From positions 1 through 64,000 of the forward strand of contig CAZCOG010000027.1 of assembly GCA_964500445.1 (NCBI GenBank): a DNA stretch of 64,000 nt, read 5' to 3'. Position numbers and translations under genes: made by a program. The notes under the pieces are model-generated. The model saw nothing but the letters and a program-made list of their open reading frames with translations. It was not told where the DNA came from and made no database searches. Positions 59,210 through 64,000 of the stretch are shown here, one piece after another; the stretch's first letter is position 1; every line of letters starts with the position of its first letter. This stretch comes from Persicitalea sp964500445. Lineage in GTDB: Bacteria > Bacteroidota > Bacteroidia > Cytophagales > Spirosomataceae.

Positions 59210-60247
59210 TTACACATGTTCACTCCTGCTTTCTTTTAAAACCCTGGACACGCTAGTATGACTCACATTACATAATTCGGCGATTTTTCTCAACCCCCAA
59301 TTCGGATTATCTTCTTTGGTTTTAAGAATTAAATCCCTCACCTCAGTAGGCAACGACTGCTTATTTTCTTTCTGCGTGAGGTGATTGGACTCAAAATCGC
59401 ATTCTATGAATGTAAAGCCGAGAAAATTGTGATTTTTCTCCAGCCGATAAACTAAAACCTCCTCCTGAACTGTACATGAGCGAGCCTTCATCTGTTTTAT
59501 ATACCGTAAATCGTGGCCCTGCGTACTGCTATTGATACCGAAGCAACTGTCCGCAAAATTGGCTAGTTGTTTGCTCCCTGCTAGGTCATTCAACGTCAAG
59601 GGCATATGCAGATGTGCACGCTTAGGAGTATGGGCTAGAATCAATAATGAAAGATCGAACTCATGTTTCATCCGGATCAATCTTTTCATTAGCAACATAG
59701 CTTCATTTCCCTTCTCTGTTGACTGCATTTTCAGGTAGGTAATATTATCCACTATCAATACTTTCGCATTTTCATCCTTGATTATCATTTCTATTTCAAG
59801 AAATATCTGCTCCTCAAAATCTTGATATTCAATGAATGAGGTATCCAAATTAACCTTCAGAAAATTGCTATGCCATAAATGCTCCTTATCATAATCTACG
59901 GAATACCGATTTTGAAATTGTTTGTCTGATTGCTCAAAATCAAGATAGAGAACGGGTTGCGCTTTGGCTGTGCATTTAAGGTTTCCAATACCCTCACCCC
60001 TCGAGATAGCGTCCGCTATCTGAACGGCCAACACGGATTTACCCAAATTTGTATCTGCAAACAATATACACACCTCATTCTCAAACCACAGGTTTCCGCA
60101 TAATTGCATAGGGGTTTCTTTGAGCCTAGCGTCCTTTATAGCTTGATTCGCCGTTCTGACCTTTAAAAGACCAATCTTTACTGTTTCATTGTCAGTGATT
60201 GAATCGGTTCTGGCTGAACCATTTTTAACGACTGGTTTATAGGCCAT
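59210..60247 (-). CDS. RepA-like RecA-fold ATPase (AAA_25)
   Basis: The 345-residue protein is a RecA-superfamily ATPase like plasmid RepA helicases: ILFADTNLGKSVLAVQIADAI (Walker A, 64-71), PVLYLDFEQSDKQF, KVLIVDNITYLKM (Walker B), DLSLLILAHTPKR, and NDLAGSKQLANFADSCFGI. A C-terminal HTH (NWGLRKIAELCNVSHTSVSRVLKES) follows. Such proteins unwind or load at the element's origin, so the element may replicate after excision. The ATG at 60247 (MAYKPVV) is preferred over a TTG; it overlaps the preceding gene by 11 bp. A repeat array lies at its 3' end. Confidence 0.88.
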   Translation of the reverse strand: MAYKPVVKNGSARTDSITDNETVKIGLLKVRTANQAIKDARLKETPMQLCGNLWFENEVCILFADTNLGKSVLAVQIADAISRGEGIGNLKCTAKAQPVLYLDFEQSDKQFQNRYSVDYDKEHLWHSNFLKVNLDTSFIEYQDFEEQIFLEIEMIIKDENAKVLIVDNITYLKMQSTEKGNEAMLLMKRLIRMKHEFDLSLLILAHTPKRAHLHMPLTLNDLAGSKQLANFADSCFGINSSTQGHDLRYIKQMKARSCTVQEEVLVYRLEKNHNFLGFTFIECDFESNHLTQKENKQSLPTEVRDLILKTKEDNPNWGLRKIAELCNVSHTSVSRVLKESRSEHV

Positions 60248-60548
60248 ATTCAAAGAGGTCTATCGGGAGGTTGCACAAAATCCGCCGCTTAGGAGTGAGG
60301 AATAATTGTATCTGAATGCCGGAATGATTAGCATCCCTCCTTTTTACATCGTACCATTCCTTCTCAATTATTGACCAAATTATTTGGTATTCTAGGGGGT
60401 ACATACCGTCACGAATCTCTGTTAAGCATTTTAACAAGGCATTTTCCTTGTTAAGGTACCAATCACTTGCATCTGGACGAGAAGCATACTTTTCAAGATC
60501 ATACCTTCGATCCAGTATTAACTTGGATAATAGACTCTGACTATTCAT
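60237..60548 (-). CDS. hypothetical protein, 103 aa
   Basis: I do not recognise this protein. It is helical in the first half (SLLSKLILDRRYDLEKYASRPDASDWY, LKCLTEIRDGMYPLEYQIIWSIIEKEWYDV) and basic in the second. It overlaps the excisionase-type gene by four bases and the RepA-like gene by 11 bp, so the three are one transcriptional and translational unit. A replication or copy-control role is possible from position only. Confidence 0.55.
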   Translation of the reverse strand: MNSQSLLSKLILDRRYDLEKYASRPDASDWYLNKENALLKCLTEIRDGMYPLEYQIIWSIIEKEWYDVKRRDANHSGIQIQLFLTPKRRILCNLPIDLFEYGL

Positions 60549-60874
60549 GATCCGTGGTGGCCTTTCTTGCCAGTTAGATATACCGAATTCTCAATCTCTT
60601 GACGAGTGCGTAGCTTCTTTGAAGCCACCCACTCGTCAAGTTCGGGAGTAAGGAATACCAGGCGTTTACCTAGCTTTTGGTGGGGAATTTCGCGCTGACG
60701 AGTGAACTGGTAGATGGTCGCCTTAGGGATGCCCAAGTATTGGGCGGCTTCATCTATGCTGAGTGGCTTCTTATCATCGAAGGAAGCACTTGGAGAGTGA
60801 TTGGCCAGTTCCTTGCGGACAGATTGTTGAATCAGGTTTGCTAATTCATCGGAAGAGATAACTACAACATTCAT
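60545..60874 (-). CDS. excisionase-type helix-turn-helix protein
   Basis: The 109-residue protein has a MerR-like/excisionase HTH: LSIDEAAQYLGIPKATIYQFTRQREIPHQKLGKRLVFLTPELDEWVASKK, ending in a basic tail. Such proteins bend att-site DNA for excision and often regulate the operon. The N-terminal 35 residues (VVVISSDELANLIQQSVRKELANHS) are typical of the Bacteroidota mobile-element form. It is the first gene of the block leading to the RepA-like gene. Confidence 0.88.
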   Translation of the reverse strand: MNVVVISSDELANLIQQSVRKELANHSPSASFDDKKPLSIDEAAQYLGIPKATIYQFTRQREIPHQKLGKRLVFLTPELDEWVASKKLRTRQEIENSVYLTGKKGHHGS

Positions 60875-60957
60875 TTGCTTTTTGGAGCCGGGGGAAGGTT
60901 AGTTTGTCCCGAACTCTGGCACAAATAAATGTTGGTTGATTAGGGTTATTGTTCAAG

Positions 60958-60987
60958 TTGTAGCCCTACAATCTTTGGTTGTAGCCC
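60958..60987. promoter_or_regulatory. operator candidate with direct and inverted repeats
   Basis: GTTGTAGCCC occurs at 60957-60966 and again at 60978-60987, 21 bp apart (two helical turns). TTGTAG-CC-CTACAA (60958-60971) is a perfect palindrome. It lies upstream of the excisionase-type gene, just after the 328-residue gene. Confidence 0.5.
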
Positions 60988-60993
60988 AAAATC

Positions 60994-61980
60994 CTATTTC
61001 AACATTCTGTCTATCAACCTTATAATATCACTCAATTTTCTTTGGACTACAATTAGGGCGTCCTTATCAACTTTTGGACTACTGAGTTTTTGACGAGTGT
61101 TTTCGGAGCCATACCCTGTCAATACTTGGAACGCCTTAGCAATTTGTGTATTACTCTGAAATGCTTTGTCTCTAAGTATGATTCCAGAGTCCTTGATGAT
61201 TTGAATAAATGCTACTGTTTGTGATTGTGAGAGGGTAGTCAGGCCGTCATTTGCAATCCGCTGCTTTACTCTTGGCAACTTGATTCTCAAATAATCTTTT
61301 GTTTCAAATTCTTCTTCTTCAGGGTCAAATGAATTTTTATAGTCTATAAGTTTTTTAAAATATTCTTTTTGGTAGAAATACCTAATTCCATCAATTGAAT
61401 ATTTTTGAAGTTCACCCACCGGATTATCATCAATTCCCATCAACTTAGCTTGGATTTGGATTTGAGTTAATAAAGGCAAAGCTGCAAATTCACTATCGCT
61501 AATTGTACGATATTTTACATCAATCCTACTAACATCAATTGCCATACCTTGCTTTTTTTGGAATTCATTTGCAAACCTTAGTAGTTTTTCAAAAAAAACA
61601 TTTGCAAATGAATTTTCTGAGTAAGCGATTGTTACCAAATTCATTGTCTCCTCATTGAAGCGAACAGTGGACAAAAACTCTTCAAGTGTTTTATTCCAAA
61701 CATTCGTATGTAGTCTAACAATTTCTTCGTCAGAAATTATTTCATACCATTCTTCAATTTCTTTTTTCAATACATCTTTTTTACTCCTACCTATATCCTG
61801 AGCTAAATCTAGATTCGTCAAGAAAGAATCAAATGCAGAATCAAATACTCCTTTGATATACAAATCGGTATCCGGAAAACTTTCTCTTGCTAATTCTAGT
61901 AATGTTTTTTTGGCTTTATTACCCATACGCCGAACAGCAACTCTAATGAGTGCAGGAAGCCTTTCCGTATTAAACTCCAT
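60994..61980 (-). CDS. hypothetical protein, 328 aa, on the element
   Basis: I do not recognise this protein. It is almost wholly alpha-helical, AT-rich in codon use and without membrane helices. The middle holds a TISDSEFAALPLLTQIQIQAKLMG stretch. The C-terminus RDKAFQSNTQIAKAFQVLTGYGSENTRQKLSS resembles ends of regulatory proteins on Bacteroidota transposons, but I cannot name a family. It is the last gene of the minus-strand block and has its own promoter region with a palindrome at 61995-62011. It could be cargo or a regulator of the element. Confidence 0.65.
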   Translation of the reverse strand: MEFNTERLPALIRVAVRRMGNKAKKTLLELARESFPDTDLYIKGVFDSAFDSFLTNLDLAQDIGRSKKDVLKKEIEEWYEIISDEEIVRLHTNVWNKTLEEFLSTVRFNEETMNLVTIAYSENSFANVFFEKLLRFANEFQKKQGMAIDVSRIDVKYRTISDSEFAALPLLTQIQIQAKLMGIDDNPVGELQKYSIDGIRYFYQKEYFKKLIDYKNSFDPEEEEFETKDYLRIKLPRVKQRIANDGLTTLSQSQTVAFIQIIKDSGIILRDKAFQSNTQIAKAFQVLTGYGSENTRQKLSSPKVDKDALIVVQRKLSDIIRLIDRMLK

Positions 61981-61994
61981 AGTACAATATGTAT

Positions 61995-62011
61995 GCTATA
62001 TGATATATAGC
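61995..62011. promoter_or_regulatory. palindrome upstream of the 328-residue gene
   Basis: GCTATAT-GAT-ATATAGC is a perfect 7-bp inverted repeat, 15 bp upstream of the start codon, so a repressor could bind there. The following 230 bp to 62240 contain no gene that I can support. Confidence 0.4.
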
Positions 62012-62240
62012 GAACCACCATTAAGACGGGCATATTATTTACCTATAGCATAAATTTGCTACCCATCATCAACCGAGTTCGCGTTATTGACCGACCTAGC
62101 CTCAAATATCCGCAAAATCCATCTGCCGTTATATATAAGCCCTATATTTGTGGGTTTTCTATGCCCTGCGGACTACTAATACATTGAGTTAAACCTCAAT
62201 CTGAATAAACCCCTCATTAATCAAGCTTTACACTTCCTTT

Positions 62241-62701
62241 TCTGTCCAGGGACTGGACGGTCAGTTGTGCATCGAGCTGGAGATAGTTCTTCGCGAGAAA
62301 AATGGCATCTGCACCATCCCTAGTACCACGGCACCAAGTCAGTGCCGTTGCCAGTGGGCTCGAATTCGAGCATGGAGCTAATCGCCTGTGCGGCCATGGC
62401 GCTGAAGCTGATTTACCGGGAAAAGTACGCTAACAAAAAGGCGGGTATCCTGGTCAGCGCCATCGTGCATCGGGATTATATCCAAACGGATTTGTTCGCC
62501 ATGAACGAGCGCTAGCGGAAAGCCGACCGTAAGGCCATGGCGGCACTCGACCGGCTTAACCAGCGCATGGGGCGGGATACGGTGAAGGTGGCGGCCATGA
62601 GATTCGACCGCTCCTGGCTCATGCGGCAGGAACGGAGATCGAAGTGCTACATCACGCGCTGGGTGGATTTGCTGGAAGTTAGGTGGGATGCTATAATTTA
62701 G
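62241..62701 (+). pseudogene. fragment of umuC (DNA polymerase V subunit)
   Basis: Two blocks of UmuC-like sequence are visible in two frames. The first, near 62241-62330, reads LDGQLCIELE then REKNGICTIPST, matching the region before RSFG in UmuC. After a frame change and a large internal loss, 62342-62698 reads VPLPVGSN, ELIACAAMALKLIYREKYANKKAGILVSAI, then QTDLF, AALDRLNQRMGRDTVKVAA and SWLMRQERRSKCYITRWVDLLEV, the normal C-terminal end. An in-frame stop lies at 62513. The N-terminal two thirds and the partner umuD are absent, so it cannot be functional. Confidence 0.8.
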
Positions 62702-62785
62702 TGTTTTACACAATGACAGTTGCAACGAATAACTGGGGGTGCATTTGCTCAGCTATTTATATTCGTGCATTAAGATAGATCAAAC

Positions 62786-64000
62786 TTATCCAAGTACTTT
62801 TTCCATTGTTTCTTGCCAATGTCCCATGTCCATATCATTAAAAAGAACTCCATGCCGACGGAGTATTTTTTTTGTTTCATTCGAAAAAGTAGACTGGTGA
62901 TGCAGATTCAAAAATGTGCATCCAGACAAAAATATTCCTAATTGATTAAAAATGGTTATTTGGCACTTGCCAAAAGCTAGGTCCCACACTTTGATGGTGC
63001 GCCCCCCAGACGCGGAGATGAAAGTACGGCCGTCGGGATGGAAGGCCACACTGGTAACAGCACTGGAATGCTCGTGGAAGGTAGCCAGACACTCGCCAGT
63101 GTCCATGTCCCATAGTTTGATGGTCTCGTCCCCAGACCCAGAGATGAAGGATTTGCCGTCGGGATTGAAGGCCACACTGTATACAACACTGGAATGGCCG
63201 CGGAAGGTAGACAGACACTCGCCAGTGTCCATGTCCCATAATTTAATGGTATTATCCCGAGACCCAGAGATGAAGGATTTGCCTTGGGGATGGAAGGACA
63301 AACAATATACATCACTGGAATGGCCGTAACGAGTAGTTAGGTATTCGCCAGTAGCTAGGTTCCACACCTTGACAGTCCCGTCGTTGTACCCGGAGATGAG
63401 AGTTTGGCCGTCGAGGTGGAAGGCAATACTGGTAACAGCACTATTACTCCCGCGGAAAGAATTCATGCACTCGCCGGTGACCGTATTCCATATCTTGATG
63501 ATCCCGTTCTTATATCCGGAAATAAAAGTAAGGCCATCGGGGTGAAAGGCCACACTTGTAAAATAGCTGGAATGGCCGCGAAAGGTAGACAGACACTCGC
63601 CGGTGGCCATATCCCATATCTTGATGGTATTGTCCCAAGATGCGGTGATTAAAGCATGGCCGTCTTTGTGAAAGGCCACACTGGCAATATAGCTGGAATG
63701 GTCGCGGAAGGTGGTCAAGCACATGCCAGCATCCATATCCCATACCTTGATTGTATTGTCCCCAGACACGGAGATAAACGATCGGGTCTTAGGATGGAAG
63801 GCCAGGCTTGTAATCCCACTCGCATTTCCACGGAAGGTGGTTAGGGATTCGCCACTGGCTAGGTTCCACACCTTGACAGTCCCGTCGTCAAACCCGGAGA
63901 TGAAAGTATGGCCGTGGGGATGGAAAGCAACACTGTTGACAACACCAGGATTCCCGCGGAAGATGGCCAGGCATATACTTTTGTCTAGGTTCCATACCTT
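62786..64000 (-). CDS. WD40-repeat protein, C-terminal part
   Basis: The gene runs off the right edge; about 404 codons are in view. They hold eight complete 42-residue WD40 blades with the wording KLWDMDTGECLSTFRGHSS-VYSVAFNPDGKSFISGSGDETI. They are nearly identical at DNA level, with 126-bp periodicity. After the last strand comes a tail FNQLGIFLSGCTFLNLHHQSTFSNETKKILRRHGVLFND, resembling the ends of STAND/NACHT-type proteins with repeat sensors. The N-terminal effector and NTPase domains would lie outside the window. The GTG near 63871 is internal, not the true start. It may be element cargo, for example a defence sensor; this is inference. Confidence 0.8.
   Translation of the reverse strand, partial: KVWNLDKSICLAIFRGNPGVVNSVAFHPHGHTFISGFDDGTVKVWNLASGESLTTFRGNASGITSLAFHPKTRSFISVSGDNTIKVWDMDAGMCLTTFRDHSSYIASVAFHKDGHALITASWDNTIKIWDMATGECLSTFRGHSSYFTSVAFHPDGLTFISGYKNGIIKIWNTVTGECMNSFRGSNSAVTSIAFHLDGQTLISGYNDGTVKVWNLATGEYLTTRYGHSSDVYCLSFHPQGKSFISGSRDNTIKLWDMDTGECLSTFRGHSSVVYSVAFNPDGKSFISGSGDETIKLWDMDTGECLATFHEHSSAVTSVAFHPDGRTFISASGGRTIKVWDLAFGKCQITIFNQLGIFLSGCTFLNLHHQSTFSNETKKILRRHGVLFNDMDMGHWQETMEKVLG

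Larger units (their letters stand above)
56885..64000. mobile_element. integrative element in tRNA-Asp (right end outside)
   Basis: The element begins at the break in tRNA-Asp and carries integrase, a small membrane protein, a ribbon-helix-helix-like protein, a HTH protein, a RepA-like ATPase, an unknown, an excisionase-type protein and an unknown. All except the integrase are on the minus strand with overlapping ends. The spacers hold palindromes and iterons. The content resembles a mobilisable or satellite-type element, yet no relaxase or conjugation gene is seen up to 62 kb. The umuC remnant and the WD40 gene may be cargo; the limit could also lie before them, since the right att site is not visible. 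Confidence 0.7.

Noticed and set aside
62378..62725. Long minus-strand frame of about 115 codons
   Set aside because: It lies antisense to the umuC remnant, whose plus-strand translation has clear similarity; the minus frame has none.
62786..64000. Regular 126-bp DNA repeats that could suggest a CRISPR-like or satellite array
   Set aside because: The repeats are in frame and each encodes one 42-residue WD40 blade without interruption, so they are protein repeats.

Overview
The window looks like chromosomal DNA of a Bacteroidota, most likely a Cytophagales/Spirosomataceae-type bacterium. The reasons are weak or absent Shine-Dalgarno sequences, several TAnnTTTG-type -7 boxes, Bacteroidota protein families (Ig-like surface protein, DUF4136, ThuA/sugar-dehydrogenase fusion, IntDOT-like integrase), and many secreted peptidases and lipoproteins. 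The genus is inferred from gene content only.

Layout. 1-7.5 kb: hydrolase fragment, an FtsX/MacB permease and the wreck of a second one, a lipoprotein, an AHSA1-type protein, a GNAT enzyme and two membrane proteins. 7.6-15.3 kb: an island of mostly unrecognised genes with AT-only palindromes in its promoters. It carries ruvB, a very-short-patch endonuclease (vsr), a frameshifted membrane protein gene, a PIN-domain protein with a histone-like lysine-rich tail overlapping a partner gene, and an XRE-like regulator. 15.4-19.2 kb: nuoA, an LpxR-like lipid A deacylase, an M28 peptidase and a ribosome hibernation factor. 19.3-21.9 kb: a DNA-repair operon (uvsE, a small unknown gene, nth, nfi). 22-36 kb: secreted peptidases (M61, M20), a metallo-beta-lactamase-fold protein, a TsdA-like dihaem cytochrome c, a lipoprotein methyltransferase, an Ig-like adhesin and a ThuA/glucose-dehydrogenase/PKD/cytochrome c fusion. 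36-40 kb: a sugar isomerase and a Gfo/Idh oxidoreductase separated by a four-helix-bundle gene lying between inverted repeats, then a CPBP protease. 40-56.3 kb: housekeeping genes, namely dusB, a DMT transporter, a biotin carrier, pyrH, frr, two DUF4136 paralogues, UDP-xylose synthase and ugd, an acyl-CoA dehydrogenase, a stomatin/NfeD pair, radC, a TPR protein, a zinc-ribbon protein and a Nif3-type protein.

56.8-64 kb: an integrative element inserted in a tRNA-Asp gene. The 3' part of the tRNA remains at 56838-56884 and is followed by a tyrosine integrase, a small membrane protein, a ribbon-helix-helix-like protein, a HTH protein, a RepA-like ATPase, a small unknown, an excisionase-type protein and a larger unknown. 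The gaps between these genes are full of palindromes and iteron-like repeats. Beyond them lie a degraded umuC fragment and the C-terminal part of a WD40 protein with near-identical blades whose tail resembles that of STAND/NACHT-type sensors. No relaxase is visible. The far end of the element lies outside the window.

The most unusual things are the compact relaxase-less element with its 16-bp inverted iteron, the WD40 sensor fragment, the PIN protein with a histone-like N-terminus, the small unknown gene inside the uvsE-nth-nfi operon, and dispersed intergenic repeats that have supplied the 3' ends of genes. No CRISPR array, rRNA gene or complete tRNA gene was seen.
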